DNA of 36,948 nucleotides from an uncultured Pelagibacteraceae bacterium (GTDB lineage Bacteria > Pseudomonadota > Alphaproteobacteria > Pelagibacterales > Pelagibacteraceae), in contig CACFUX010000012.1 in assembly GCA_902569615.1 (NCBI GenBank), forward strand, positions 1 to 36,948, in the 5' to 3' direction. The notes beneath the pieces were generated by a model. That model made no database searches. It was not told the origin of the DNA and saw only the letters and a list, made by a program, of their open reading frames with translations. Of this stretch, positions 25,954 to 35,295 are shown piece after piece. Both the position numbers and the translations under genes were made by a program. Position 1 is the stretch's first letter. Each line of letters opens with the position of its first letter.

Positions 25954-27026
25954 TAAATTTTTACACCTGCTCCTTTTAAAAAAACAGCTTTTTCATCTAA
26001 TTGCCACCTTGGTTTTGTGGGGAAATCTAATTTATCAAATTGATTTTTTTTAAATTTTTCTAAACCGACCATTGCAATCATTGCAGCATTATCTCCACAT
26101 AAGTTAAGTGGCGGAAATATTGGTTGAAAATTTTCTTCATAACAAAGTTCTGTTAAAATTTTTCTTATCTTTTTATTAGCTGCAACACCACCAGCGACAA
26201 CAAATTTTTTTTCTTTATCTCCGTTAATATTTATAAATTCTTTAAATGCAACTTTGCTTTTTTTATATAATATTTCTTCAATTGTATTTTGAAATGAAGC
26301 TGCAAGATCGTATTTATCTTTTTCACTTTTTATATTTTTTGTAATTCTAAGAATAGCTGTTTTAAGACCAGCGAAAGATAAGTTACACCCACCTTTATTA
26401 ATTATTGGTTTTGGTAAATCAAATTTTTTAGGATCACCTTTTTCTGCTAAAATTTCTATTTGAGGACCTCCAGGAAATTCTATGCCTAATAATTTTGCAG
26501 TTTTATCAAAAGCTTCACCAACTGCATCATCAATTGTTGTTCCAAGTCTCTTATATTTTCCAAGTCTCTCAACACTTAAGTATTGACTATGACCTCCTGA
26601 AATTAAAAGTAAAAGATAAGGATAATTTATTTTTGAATTTAATTTAGGACTTAGAGCATGACCTTCTAAATGATTGACTGCGATAAACGGTTTTTCCAAT
26701 GATGCTGCTACAGCTTTACCAAAATTGAGTCCAACAGATAAACAAACTACTAATCCAGGACCTGCAGTTGCAGCAACAGCAGCTACATCATTTAAACTTA
26801 CTCCACTTTCATATATTGCTTTTTTTGCGATTAAATCAATTTTTTCAATATGTGCTCTAGCAGCAAGCTCAGGAACAACTCCTCCAAATTCTTTATGAAT
26901 ATCTACTTGGCTTGAAACTATGTTGGATAAAATTTCTGGCTTACCCTCATTATTTTCTCTAATTAAAGCTACTGCAGTCTCGTCACAACTAGACTCTATT
27001 CCAAGAATTATAGGTTTTTTTGACAT
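25953..27026 (-). CDS. tsaD: tRNA N6-adenosine threonylcarbamoyltransferase
   Basis: A 357-residue ASKHA protein that, with TsaB and TsaE, makes t6A37 in ANN-decoding tRNAs. Motifs are ILGIESSCDETAVAL, the metal-binding HLEGHALS, LLISGGHSQ, GDAVGEAFDK-like sequence (DDAVGEAFDK), NLSFAGLKTA and FVVAGGVAANK. Length is normal. The stop shares a base with the EVE remnant ATG, so the downstream gene of its operon was displaced by the island. It is divergent from hemC across 58 bases. Confidence 0.97.
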   Translation of the reverse strand: MSKKPIILGIESSCDETAVALIRENNEGKPEILSNIVSSQVDIHKEFGGVVPELAARAHIEKIDLIAKKAIYESGVSLNDVAAVAATAGPGLVVCLSVGLNFGKAVAASLEKPFIAVNHLEGHALSPKLNSKINYPYLLLLISGGHSQYLSVERLGKYKRLGTTIDDAVGEAFDKTAKLLGIEFPGGPQIEILAEKGDPKKFDLPKPIINKGGCNLSFAGLKTAILRITKNIKSEKDKYDLAASFQNTIEEILYKKSKVAFKEFININGDKEKKFVVAGGVAANKKIRKILTELCYEENFQPIFPPLNLCGDNAAMIAMVGLEKFKKNQFDKLDFPTKPRWQLDEKAVFLKGAGVKI

Positions 27027-27084
27027 AAATTAGTTTTTATTAATTATAAATTCTAAATATAAAGATGGAGTATAAATTAATTAA

Positions 27085-28008
27085 ATGAAAAGCAAAAAAA
27101 TTATTATTGGATCTAGAGCAAGTAAATTAGCTCTAATTTATGCTGAAAAAGCAAAAGAAATGATTTTAAAAATTTCCAAAGAATTTAATATTGAGAGTGT
27201 TGAAATAAAAAAAATTACTACTACAGGAGATTTAAATCAAAAAGTTAGACTTTCAGAAATAGGAGGCAAAGGACTTTTTTCAACAAAAATTGAAAAAGAA
27301 TTAATAGAAAATAAAATTCATATTGCTGTCCATGCGTTAAAAGATATGCCTTCAGACGAAACTAAAGGATTATCCACTAATTGCTTTTTACAAAGAAATG
27401 ACCCTAGGGAAGTATTAATTTCTAAAAATAAAATAAAATTTAAAAATTTAAATCAAAACTCAATAATAGGAACCTCGTCTTATAGAAGAGAATTTCAATT
27501 AAAAAATAAAAGAAATGATTTAAAATATAAATTAATAAGAGGAAATGTTGATACTAGAATTAAAAAATTAAAAGAAAATTTATATGATGCAATAATCTTA
27601 TCTTATGTGGGGATTAATTTTTTAAATTTAAAAGAAAATATTTCAGAAATATTTCCAACTAACGAAATTATTCCAAGTGCTGGACAAGGAGTTATTGCTT
27701 TACAATGTAAAAGTGATGATTTGTTTATAAAAAATATTTTCAAAAAAATAAATGATGAAGAGACTTTTCATAGCGTTCAAGCTGAAAGAAATGTTCTTAA
27801 AGTTTTAGAAGGGGATTGTGAGACAGCAGTTGGCGCAATATCTACAATAAATAATAAAAATATAACTCTAGAAGCAGAACTATTCTCTTTAGATGGAAAA
27901 GAAAGATTTTATTGTAAATCTACCAAAGATATAAAATATGCAGCAGAATTAGGATTAGAAATTGGTGAAAATTTAAAAAAACAATCAATGGGAAGTTATA
28001 AAAAATAG
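27085..28008 (+). CDS. hemC: Porphobilinogen deaminase (hydroxymethylbilane synthase)
   Basis: A 307-residue heme-pathway enzyme that joins four porphobilinogens. Marks are IGSRASKLALIYAEKA, GDLNQ, the active-site HALKDMPSDE, TSSYRREFQLK, RGNVDTRIKKL, IPSAGQGVIALQC and the cofactor-attachment Cys in EGDCETAVGA (the usual GGC..PVGA is slightly changed). hemD follows one base after its stop. Confidence 0.96.
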   Translation: MKSKKIIIGSRASKLALIYAEKAKEMILKISKEFNIESVEIKKITTTGDLNQKVRLSEIGGKGLFSTKIEKELIENKIHIAVHALKDMPSDETKGLSTNCFLQRNDPREVLISKNKIKFKNLNQNSIIGTSSYRREFQLKNKRNDLKYKLIRGNVDTRIKKLKENLYDAIILSYVGINFLNLKENISEIFPTNEIIPSAGQGVIALQCKSDDLFIKNIFKKINDEETFHSVQAERNVLKVLEGDCETAVGAISTINNKNITLEAELFSLDGKERFYCKSTKDIKYAAELGLEIGENLKKQSMGSYKK

Positions 28009-28009
28009 T

Positions 28010-28708
28010 ATGCATATTTTGTTTACAAGACCTTTAGAAGATAGTCAGGAATTGATATTTAAATTTAGAGATCTAGGCCACAAAGTTTCACACATGCCAG
28101 TGATACAAATAGAAAAAATAGAATACGAAAAAATAAATTTTCAAGATTATAAAGCAATTATTTTTACAAGTGCAAATGCAATAAAATTTTTAGATATAAA
28201 ATCTATTGACAAAAAAATAATTTGTTTTTGTGTAGGAGATTCTACAGAAAAAAAGGCTCGTAGTATTGGATTTCAAAATGTTATTACTGCAGAGGGTAAT
28301 GTAAGAGCTTTACAAGAATTAATTTTGCAAAATTTCACTTCTGCACATGGAAAAATGCTTTATATTAGTGGTGAAATTATTTCGAATGATCTTGATAAAA
28401 ATTTGGTAAAACTAGGATATAACGTAAAGAGAGTAATTAACTATACTTCAAAACCCAACAATCAATTAGATGAAGAATTTATAGAAAAATTAAAGTCAAA
28501 TATGCCTGATATAGTTTATGTTTATTCACAAAATAGTGCTCTAAGTTTCTTAAATTTAATAAATAATTACAAATTAAATGACTTATGGATGAATACTAAC
28601 TTGATGTGCATTGGTGAAAAATCCTCTACAGTATTAAATAAAGTTAAGTGGAAAAAAATTTTTATTTTTAGTCCTGGAGAAGAAGAATTTTTGCTATATA
28701 AAATTTAA
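28010..28708 (+). CDS. hemD: Uroporphyrinogen-III synthase
   Basis: A 232-residue two-domain HemD, always weakly conserved. Recognised by position after hemC and by pattern: ILFTRPLEDSQELIFKFRDLGH, the IIFTSANAIKFL strand-helix, CVGDSTEKKARSIGF, MLYISGEI and the second-domain DIVYVYSQNSALSFL and MCIGEKSSTVLNKV. It closes hydroxymethylbilane to uroporphyrinogen III. Confidence 0.92.
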   Translation: MHILFTRPLEDSQELIFKFRDLGHKVSHMPVIQIEKIEYEKINFQDYKAIIFTSANAIKFLDIKSIDKKIICFCVGDSTEKKARSIGFQNVITAEGNVRALQELILQNFTSAHGKMLYISGEIISNDLDKNLVKLGYNVKRVINYTSKPNNQLDEEFIEKLKSNMPDIVYVYSQNSALSFLNLINNYKLNDLWMNTNLMCIGEKSSTVLNKVKWKKIFIFSPGEEEFLLYKI

Positions 28709-28710
28709 AA

Positions 28711-29796
28711 ATGGAATTATTTAATAATTTTAAAACGTTGTTTCTTTCAGTCTGGGAAAGAGGAATTTTAGGTGTAGATATCTTTGAAATATTAATAGGT
28801 GTTGGAATATTTTTAGTTTTTCTAATTTTTAGAGGAATTATAAGCAAATTAATTATTAAAAGATTAGAAAATATAGCAAAGAAAACTACAAATAAATTCG
28901 ATGATTCTTTTGTTTTTGCAATGGAAGGACCAGCAAGATTTTTGCCAATAGTTATTGGTTTTTTTATTGCTAGTTATTATATGTCTTTTTCTGAAGAAAG
29001 TAGAGAAATTGTTGATACAATTAATAGAACTTTAATTACAATATTTATTTTTTGGGTTATTCATCAAATTATTGAGCCAATTTCTTATGTACTAAGTGGT
29101 TTAAATAAAATTTTAACAAGAGAACTTATTGGTTGGATTATTAAATCATTAAAAATATTAATTTTTATTTTAGGATTGGCTGCAGTACTTGAGCTTTGGG
29201 GAATTAAAATTGGACCAATTATTGCTGGTCTTGGATTATTTGGTGTTGCTGTAGCATTGGGTGCACAAGATTTATTTAAAAATCTAATTTCAGGAATATT
29301 AGTATTGGTTGAAAAAAGATTTAAAATTGGTGACTGGATTTTAGTTGAAGGAATTATTGAAGGAATTGTTGAAAAAATAGGATTTAGATCAACTGTAATA
29401 AGAAAATTTGATAAATCGATTGCAATAATTCCAAATTTTCAGTTTGCTGAGAATGCTGTAATAAATATAAGTCAAACAACTAATTGGATTATTAGCTGGA
29501 TTATTAATTTACAATACGACACAACAGTTGATCAGCTGAAAAAAATTAGAAATGAAATTGAAGAATATATAAAAAAAAATGAAGACTACAAACCAGATCT
29601 TGGATATGCAGTAAGAGTTGATAAATTTGCTGATAGCTCCATAGACATGTATATTCGTTGTTTTACTAAAACTGATGATTGGGATGAATGGCTAGCTGTT
29701 AAAGAAAGATTAGCAATTCAAATAAAACAAATTGTTGAAAGAAACTCCGCCTCTTTTGCTTTTCCAAGTCAATCAATTTATGTTGAAAAAAAATGA
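28711..29796 (+). CDS. MscS-family mechanosensitive channel
   Basis: A 361-residue membrane protein with about five hydrophobic segments (near 22-42, 68-88, 108-128, 140-165 and 168-195). The pore helix region GLGLFGVAVALGAQDLFKNLISGILVLVEKRFKIGDWILVEG is classic MscS TM3b and beta-domain start. It would act as a pressure-relief valve in hypo-osmotic shock. It lies 2 bases after hemD and overlaps the YggT gene by 4 bases. Confidence 0.93.
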   Translation: MELFNNFKTLFLSVWERGILGVDIFEILIGVGIFLVFLIFRGIISKLIIKRLENIAKKTTNKFDDSFVFAMEGPARFLPIVIGFFIASYYMSFSEESREIVDTINRTLITIFIFWVIHQIIEPISYVLSGLNKILTRELIGWIIKSLKILIFILGLAAVLELWGIKIGPIIAGLGLFGVAVALGAQDLFKNLISGILVLVEKRFKIGDWILVEGIIEGIVEKIGFRSTVIRKFDKSIAIIPNFQFAENAVINISQTTNWIISWIINLQYDTTVDQLKKIRNEIEEYIKKNEDYKPDLGYAVRVDKFADSSIDMYIRCFTKTDDWDEWLAVKERLAIQIKQIVERNSASFAFPSQSIYVEKK

Positions 29797-30083
29797 TTGC
29801 TATTTTTTACTTAGTATTACAAATTTTAAAAATTTATTCTTATGTAGTGATTGCAAATGTAGTTATAAGTTGGCTAATAGCTTTTAATATTTTAAATACA
29901 TCAAATAGATTTGTTTATTCTATATTAGAATTTACATATCGTTTAACAGACCCAATTTTAAATAAAATTAGGAGATTTTTGCCAAACTTAGGTGCTTTTG
30001 ATATCTCACCGATAATACTTCTTTTGTTGATCTGGTTTATAGAAATGTGTATGAAGCTTTACGTTGCACCATTAATTTTTTAA
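29793..30083 (+). CDS. YggT family membrane protein
   Basis: A 96-residue protein with two membrane helices (about 4-32 and 72-93) and the motif TYRLTDPILNKIRRFLPNLGAFDISPIILLLLIW, an excellent match to YggT (PF02325-type). The role is unknown, but adjacency to an osmotic channel agrees with reports of osmo-related effects for YggT. Confidence 0.92.
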   Translation: MIAIFYLVLQILKIYSYVVIANVVISWLIAFNILNTSNRFVYSILEFTYRLTDPILNKIRRFLPNLGAFDISPIILLLLIWFIEMCMKLYVAPLIF

Positions 30084-30095
30084 TAAAAACCCATT

Positions 30096-30944
30096 ATGAT
30101 TTTGATAGACGGAAAAAAAGAAGCAGCAAAATTAAGAGAAAATCTTAAACAAGAAGTTTCAGATTTAAAGGATAAATTTAATAAAGTTCCTGGGCTCACA
30201 GTTATCCTTATTGGTGAAATGGTACCTAGTAAGATTTATGTACGTAATAAGGAAAAATCTGCAATAGAAGTGGGTTTAAAATCTGAAGTAATTAAATATC
30301 CTGAAGATGTAAAAGAAGAAGTAGTTTTAGAAAAAATTAAAGAATTAAATAAAGATGAAACAGTATCTGGAATTTTAGTACAATTACCTTTACCGAAACA
30401 TATTAATAAACAAAAAGTTATTGAAACAATTTCTCCTGACAAAGATGTGGATGGACTTCACCCAATGAATGTTGGAAATCTTTCTTCTGGTTATCAAGGT
30501 TCAATACCGTGTACACCTCTAGGGTGTTATTTATTGATAAAAAATGTCGAATCTAATTTAATTGGAAAAAAAGCTGTTATGATTGGAAGATCAAACTTAA
30601 ATGGAAAAGCAATGGCGCAGCTTTTGTTACAAGAGGATTGTACAGTGACAATTACTCATTCAAAAACTAAAGATTTAAAAGCTGAATGTTTAGCTGCTGA
30701 CATTATTGTTGCTGCAGTTGGTATTACTGAACTCGTAAGAGGTGATTGGGTTAAAAAAGATGCGATAGTAATTGATGTTGGAATTAATAAAACAGAAAAA
30801 GGAATTGTTGGCGATGTAGCTTTTGATGAAGTTTCAAAAGTTGCAAAAGCTCTAACACCTGTTCCAGGTGGTGTTGGTCCTATGACAATCGCTTGTTTAT
30901 TAAAAAATACTATTGAATGTTTTAAAAGATCTCAAAAAAATTAA
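30096..30944 (+). CDS. folD: Bifunctional methylenetetrahydrofolate dehydrogenase/cyclohydrolase
   Basis: A 282-residue NADP-dependent enzyme of one-carbon metabolism. Motifs are PGLTVILIGEMVPSKIYVRNKEKSA with the catalytic Lys, VSGILVQLPLPKHI, SPDKDVDGLHPMNVG, the nucleotide-binding IGRSNLNGKAMAQLLL, and TPVPGGVGPMTIACLL. It provides 10-formyl-THF needed by PurH. Confidence 0.97.
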   Translation: MILIDGKKEAAKLRENLKQEVSDLKDKFNKVPGLTVILIGEMVPSKIYVRNKEKSAIEVGLKSEVIKYPEDVKEEVVLEKIKELNKDETVSGILVQLPLPKHINKQKVIETISPDKDVDGLHPMNVGNLSSGYQGSIPCTPLGCYLLIKNVESNLIGKKAVMIGRSNLNGKAMAQLLLQEDCTVTITHSKTKDLKAECLAADIIVAAVGITELVRGDWVKKDAIVIDVGINKTEKGIVGDVAFDEVSKVAKALTPVPGGVGPMTIACLLKNTIECFKRSQKN

Positions 30945-30945
30945 T

Positions 30946-31365
30946 ATGTCAAATTCAATTAAGTGGATTATATTTGTTACTGGATGGATGACATTTAGAG
31001 CAGTTGGTTCAAGCTTATTTCTATTTTGGAACATAACTGGAAATGAAAGAGGTGCACCCCCAGAGTGGGTTTTGGCGTTAATTGGAGATTTTATAATTGG
31101 TACAACAGCTTTGTTTTTAATTTATGCTATATTAAAAAAACCATCCTCTTTAGTTTGGGGATTATTACTTTCTTGGAATATTTTAGGAGCTATAGATTTA
31201 TTTAGCGCTATAAGAACAAGTTTTTTAGTTCCTTTCGGACCAATACCTGAAATTGGATTAACAAATATAGGTGTGAGATCTATTTTGATTTTAAATACTT
31301 TTTTACAAATATCTTGCATATATTTACTATTTAAGGATAGCGTTAGAAACTATTTTAAAAATTAG
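30946..31365 (+). CDS. Small integral membrane protein, unknown function
   Basis: The likely start is the ATG at 30946, one base after the folD stop, giving 139 residues; an in-frame ATG at 30913 would lie within folD and is less likely. Four hydrophobic segments (about 5-27, 43-64, 67-88 and 113-133) make it a four-helix membrane protein. 'GNERGAPPEWVLALIGDFIIG' and 'LVPFGPIPEIGLTNIGVRSI' look like conserved loops. No family name is recognised. Confidence 0.75.
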   Translation: MSNSIKWIIFVTGWMTFRAVGSSLFLFWNITGNERGAPPEWVLALIGDFIIGTTALFLIYAILKKPSSLVWGLLLSWNILGAIDLFSAIRTSFLVPFGPIPEIGLTNIGVRSILILNTFLQISCIYLLFKDSVRNYFKN

Positions 31366-31383
31366 ATATAAATTTTACTGAAT

Positions 31384-32571
31384 TTATTTTTTTAAATTTT
31401 TTTTATGAAAATTGATAAATCTTTCAACGTTAGATTTATTGAATGTTTTATTTTCTTCAAAAGAAACCTTTTTCATTGAATAAGCATTACTTCTAGTCTG
31501 TCTAGACACAATTGTAATATTACCTTTGTATAGTTTGAGCTTAACAGATCCGTTCACTTTACTTCTCTTTAGATCAACAATTTTTTGAAGCTTAAATCTT
31601 GCTTTTGAATACCAATAACCATTGTAAATGAGCTCTGCATATTTTGGCATTATTTCATCTTTTTTGTGCATGGTATCTTTGTCTAATGTTACTGATTCAA
31701 TTGCTCTATGAGCATTAATTAATAAAGTTCCTCCAGGAGTTTCGTAAACACCTCTTGATTTTATTCCAATAAATCTATTTTCAACCAGGTCAACTCTTCC
31801 AATTCCATTTTTACCAGCTAATTGGTTGAGTCTTTCTAAAAGTTTTGAAGGAGATAATTTTTTACCATTAATAGTTATAGGATCACCATTTTTAAATCCT
31901 ATAGTTATAAAAGAAGGTTTGTTAGGTGCTTTTTCTGGAGAAGTTGTTTTTTGAAAAATAAATTCAGGAGCTGAATTTTTTGGATTTTCCAAAACTTTAC
32001 CCTCAGTAGAAGTATGAAATAAATTATCATCAACTGAAAATGGTGGAGCACCTTTTTTATCTTTTGGGATAGGTATTCCATGTCTTTTTGCATAATTAAT
32101 CAAATCAGTTCGAGATTTAAGTTTCCAAATTCTCCAAGGCGCAATAACTTTAATTTTTGGACCAAAGTAATGATAACCAAGTTCAAATCTTACTTGATCA
32201 TTACCTTTTCCGGTAGATCCATGAGAAACAGCATAGGCTTTAAATTTCTTAGCAACTCTTATTTGATCTTTTGCTATTAATGGTCTTGCAATAGAAGTTC
32301 CCAATAAATAAACACCCTCATAAATAGCATGACCTCTTATAATAGGGTAAATATAATCTTTAACAAAAATATCTTTTAAATCTTTTATAATTATTTTTTT
32401 TACACCAAGTTTTTTTGCATTTTTAATTATTTTTTTTTTATCAATTTTTTGTCCAATGTCAGCCGTATAAGCAATAATTTCTGCTTTATATTTTTCTTGA
32501 AGCCACTTTAAAATAATTGAGGTATCCAACCCACCTGAATAAGCGAGAACAATTTTCTTGTTTGATTTCAT
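31384..32571 (-). CDS. argG: Argininosuccinate synthase
   Basis: A 395-residue enzyme joining citrulline and aspartate in arginine synthesis. The ATP-binding VLAYSGGLDTSIILKWL PP-loop is at about 7-23; further marks are ARPLIAKDQIRVA, AVSHGSTGKGNDQVRFELGY, APWRIWKL and RVDLVENRFIGIKSRGVYETPGG. Its end is convergent with the preceding membrane protein (18-base gap). Confidence 0.98.
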   Translation of the reverse strand: MKSNKKIVLAYSGGLDTSIILKWLQEKYKAEIIAYTADIGQKIDKKKIIKNAKKLGVKKIIIKDLKDIFVKDYIYPIIRGHAIYEGVYLLGTSIARPLIAKDQIRVAKKFKAYAVSHGSTGKGNDQVRFELGYHYFGPKIKVIAPWRIWKLKSRTDLINYAKRHGIPIPKDKKGAPPFSVDDNLFHTSTEGKVLENPKNSAPEFIFQKTTSPEKAPNKPSFITIGFKNGDPITINGKKLSPSKLLERLNQLAGKNGIGRVDLVENRFIGIKSRGVYETPGGTLLINAHRAIESVTLDKDTMHKKDEIMPKYAELIYNGYWYSKARFKLQKIVDLKRSKVNGSVKLKLYKGNITIVSRQTRSNAYSMKKVSFEENKTFNKSNVERFINFHKKNLKK

Positions 32572-32580
32572 TTAAAAAAC

Positions 32581-33093
32581 TTAAGTGCAACTTTTTTTTG
32601 CAGCGTTATAGGCTTTGGTAAAACCTAATAATGAATAATGGTCTATAGTTTGAGATCCAGACTTATTGTATCCAGTTACCATTATTCTAGAACCTTTTTT
32701 CATAGTCTTAATCATTTTTTTTTCAATATTATTACTTGAAATCCAAGCGAAACCATCTTGGGCAATATCAAATTTATATTTTCTTTTTCCTGACGTTGCT
32801 AATATAGAATTTTGATTATTAAATTCATAACCTGATGTTGTACTAATTTCATCTGTAATTTTATCGTTAGGTCTAAAAGATACAAAAAGTCTAGCGTCTC
32901 TTTTATTTGCCTTCGGAGATTGCAATACAGGTTTGGTTTGAGCAAAACAAGTTAATTCATTATTTTTATTTAAAACTAAAGTTTCCCAATCTTTAAATTT
33001 TCCTATTTTTTTTAATTCTTCTGCAGATAAAAAAGTTGCTGAAAACACGTAAATAGTCAGGAAAAATATAATTATTCTTTTAATTAAGGACAT
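32581..33093 (-). CDS. IalB-like invasion-associated locus B family protein
   Basis: A 170-residue secreted protein with a signal peptide (about 1-24, ending FLSAEE). 'KKIGKFKDWETLVLNKNNELTCFAQTKP' followed by 'RLFVSFRPNDKITDEISTTSGYEF' and 'FDIAQDGFAWISSNNIEKKMIKTMKKGSRIMVTGYNKSG' matches the alphaproteobacterial IalB family, common in free-living marine species, with function outside pathogens unknown. Two Cys are present, one near the C-terminus. The start overlaps the end of the aldo/keto reductase by 10 bases. Confidence 0.85.
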   Translation of the reverse strand: MSLIKRIIIFFLTIYVFSATFLSAEELKKIGKFKDWETLVLNKNNELTCFAQTKPVLQSPKANKRDARLFVSFRPNDKITDEISTTSGYEFNNQNSILATSGKRKYKFDIAQDGFAWISSNNIEKKMIKTMKKGSRIMVTGYNKSGSQTIDHYSLLGFTKAYNAAKKSCT

Positions 33094-34121
33094 GGATTTG
33101 GATAAATTTTTTGAATTTCATTAATTTCTTTAATAACTTCATCGCTCAAATTTACATTTACACTTTCTATATCAGTTTTCAACTGCTCCATTGTCGTAGC
33201 TCCAATTATTACACTAGTTACAAAAGGTTGAACTTCGCAGAATTTTAAACTCATTTGTGCGAAATCTAAACCATTTTTATTTGCTATTTCATAATATTTC
33301 TCAATAGCCAGTTGACCATTTTTCGTTTTGTATCTTTGGAATTTATCTCCAAATAATTTCATTCTAGATTCTTTAGGTAACTCACCATTTCTGTATTTTC
33401 CTGTTAAATAACCAAATGCTAATGGCGAATATGCCAACAAACCACTTTTTTCTCTTACAGAGACCTCTGCAAGTCCAACCTCATAGGTCCTGTTTAAAAG
33501 ACTATATGGATTTTGAACTGACATCATTCGTGGAAGCTCTTTTAATCTTGAAACTTCTAAAAATTTTGAGAGACCCCAAGCAGTTTCATTTGAAAGACCA
33601 ATATATCTAATTTTTCCACTTTGAATAATTTTGTCTAAAGAATTGAGTATATCTTCAAATTTATTCCAATCATCTTCATCTTTATGTTGATAACCAAGTC
33701 TTCCAAAAAAATTACTTTTTCTTTCTGGCCAATGTAATTGATAAAGATCAATATAATCTGTTTTTAATCTTTTAAGACTTTCATTAACTGCTTCATTTAA
33801 ATTTTTTTTATCATATTGATTACCACCTCCCCTAATCCAGCTTAGACCAGGGCCAGCAACTTTCGTGGCTAGGATTACTTTGTCTCTCTTTTTTGTTTTT
33901 TCAAACCAGTTTCCAATCACCTCTTCTGTTTTTCCGTATGTACTTTCTTTTGGAGGAATTGCATATAACTCCGCAGTATCCCAAAAATTAACACCTTTTT
34001 CTAAAGCAAAATCCATTTGTTCAAAACCTTCTTCTTGGGTATTTTGCTCACCCCAAGTCATTGTTCCCAAACAAATAGTGCTGACATCTATATCTGTATT
34101 GCCTAATTTTCTATAATTCAT
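33084..34121 (-). CDS. Aldo/keto reductase (Tas-like)
   Basis: A 345-residue NADPH-dependent reductase of the AKR superfamily. The tetrad is visible: Asp in NFWDTAELYA (Asp49 region) with Tyr, Lys in ILATKVAGP and His in LYQLHWPER. The long insertion with KSNFFGRLGYQHKDED and the C-terminal 'IQKIYPNPCP' match the Tas/YghZ-like group. The substrate is unknown. Confidence 0.93.
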   Translation of the reverse strand: MNYRKLGNTDIDVSTICLGTMTWGEQNTQEEGFEQMDFALEKGVNFWDTAELYAIPPKESTYGKTEEVIGNWFEKTKKRDKVILATKVAGPGLSWIRGGGNQYDKKNLNEAVNESLKRLKTDYIDLYQLHWPERKSNFFGRLGYQHKDEDDWNKFEDILNSLDKIIQSGKIRYIGLSNETAWGLSKFLEVSRLKELPRMMSVQNPYSLLNRTYEVGLAEVSVREKSGLLAYSPLAFGYLTGKYRNGELPKESRMKLFGDKFQRYKTKNGQLAIEKYYEIANKNGLDFAQMSLKFCEVQPFVTSVIIGATTMEQLKTDIESVNVNLSDEVIKEINEIQKIYPNPCP

Positions 34122-34157
34122 TGAATATTAAATATTTTTTAAGGTTTTTATGACATC

Positions 34158-34186
34158 TTGAATAAATAGTAAAAGGCTATTATATA
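34158..34186 (+). promoter_or_regulatory. Promoter of the Bax-inhibitor-1 gene, possibly leaderless
   Basis: TTGAAT (34158-34163), 17 bases, then TATATA (34181-34186). The ATG is only 6 bases beyond the -10 box, so transcription would begin at or next to the start codon. Confidence 0.5.
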
Positions 34187-34192
34187 AAAGGT

Positions 34193-34954
34193 ATGGAATT
34201 TAATAAGCAAAATATATTTAATAAAGTTAAAGCAGCTCAACAATCTACTGTAGTAATGGATGAGGGCTTAAGAGCCTATATGCTTAAAGTTTATAATTAT
34301 ATGGCAACAGGCGTTCTATTAACTGGAATTATAGCTCTTCTTTCATTTAAAATGTCTGTAGTTACTGATGCAAGTGGAGCAATAGCTGGGTTTACTAGTT
34401 TTGGAAATGCTTTATTTTTTTCAGGATTAAAGTGGGTTGTAATGTTAGCGCCACTTGGAATAGTTTTTTATATGAGTTTTGGAATTAACAAAATGAGTGC
34501 TGCAAAAGCACAAACAGTATTCTGGGTATTTGCATCTCTCATGGGATTGTCATTATCTTGGATATTATTGGTTTATACCGGTGTCAGTGTTGCAAGAGTT
34601 TTTTTTATAACTTCAGCAACATTCGGTGCTATGAGTATTTATGGATATACAACTAAAAGAGATTTAACAAAATTAGGTTCTTTTTTGATGATGGGTTTAA
34701 TTGGAATAATAATTGCTTCATTAGTTAATATATTTTTAAAATCATCAATGATGTACTTCGTTATATCAATATTAGGTGTCTTAATTTTTGTTGGACTAAC
34801 TGCATATGATACACAAAAAATAAAGAATATGTATGCAGCCTCTGATACTGGTGAGTTAATGGGTAAAAAAGCAGTTATGGGTGCTCTAACTCTTTATCTA
34901 GACTTCATAAATCTATTTATAATGTTGCTAAGACTTTTTGGTCAAAGAAGATAA
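34193..34954 (+). CDS. Bax inhibitor-1 family membrane protein
   Basis: A 253-residue YbhL/YccA-type protein with seven predicted membrane helices from residue 34 on. The N-terminal MDEGLRAYMLKVYNYMATGVLLTGIIALL, central SATFGAMSIYGYTTKRDLTKLG and C-terminal GLTAYDTQKIKNMY...GALTLYLDFINLFIMLLRLFGQRR are all diagnostic. BI-1 proteins are thought to be pH-gated cation or Ca2+ leak channels. The 34193 start follows a promoter closely; an internal Met22 is the alternative. Confidence 0.95.
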   Translation: MEFNKQNIFNKVKAAQQSTVVMDEGLRAYMLKVYNYMATGVLLTGIIALLSFKMSVVTDASGAIAGFTSFGNALFFSGLKWVVMLAPLGIVFYMSFGINKMSAAKAQTVFWVFASLMGLSLSWILLVYTGVSVARVFFITSATFGAMSIYGYTTKRDLTKLGSFLMMGLIGIIIASLVNIFLKSSMMYFVISILGVLIFVGLTAYDTQKIKNMYAASDTGELMGKKAVMGALTLYLDFINLFIMLLRLFGQRR

Positions 34955-34956
34955 TT

Positions 34957-35295
34957 CTATAATTTTTTCCAATTAATATTATTAACTAAGTCTTTTAGTT
35001 TATATGAACTTCTTAATATTTTTCCTTTAGAATCTGTAATTAAATATCTTAAATTTTTATTAATTGGTTTAAAATTTTTACAAATTTTAAATGTCGCATT
35101 TTCTGTAGAATTTTTAAAAACACAAAAACCAACTTGTTTACTTGAAATATTTAATCCATAATCTTTCCAAGAACCTTGGGATACCATTTTTGCATAAAGA
35201 TCTAATATAATTTTTAATTCTTCTTTTTCGAAAAAATACTTTTGGTTTTTTTCTGTATAAACATTATTTATTACTAACTTTAAGTTTCTATTCAT
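34957..35295 (-). CDS. DUF2794 family protein
   Basis: A 112-residue soluble protein. 'FEKEELKIILDLYAKMVSQGSWKDYGLNISSKQVGFCVFKN' and 'RYLITDSKGKILRSSYKLKDLVNNI' fit the alphaproteobacterial DUF2794 family, whose function is unknown. The start overlaps the septation-protein gene by 8 bases, so they are co-transcribed. Confidence 0.85.
   Translation of the reverse strand: MNRNLKLVINNVYTEKNQKYFFEKEELKIILDLYAKMVSQGSWKDYGLNISSKQVGFCVFKNSTENATFKICKNFKPINKNLRYLITDSKGKILRSSYKLKDLVNNINWKKL

Noticed and set aside
25953-27026. Loss of gpsA next to tsaD as part of the island insertion
   Set aside because: gpsA follows tsaD in many alphaproteobacteria, but the EVE remnant overlaps the tsaD stop directly, so its absence predates the insertion and says nothing about the island.
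30913-30945. Earlier start of the four-helix membrane protein inside folD
   Set aside because: It would add a charged segment encoded within folD; the ATG at 30946, one base after the folD stop, fits the spacing seen across the operon.
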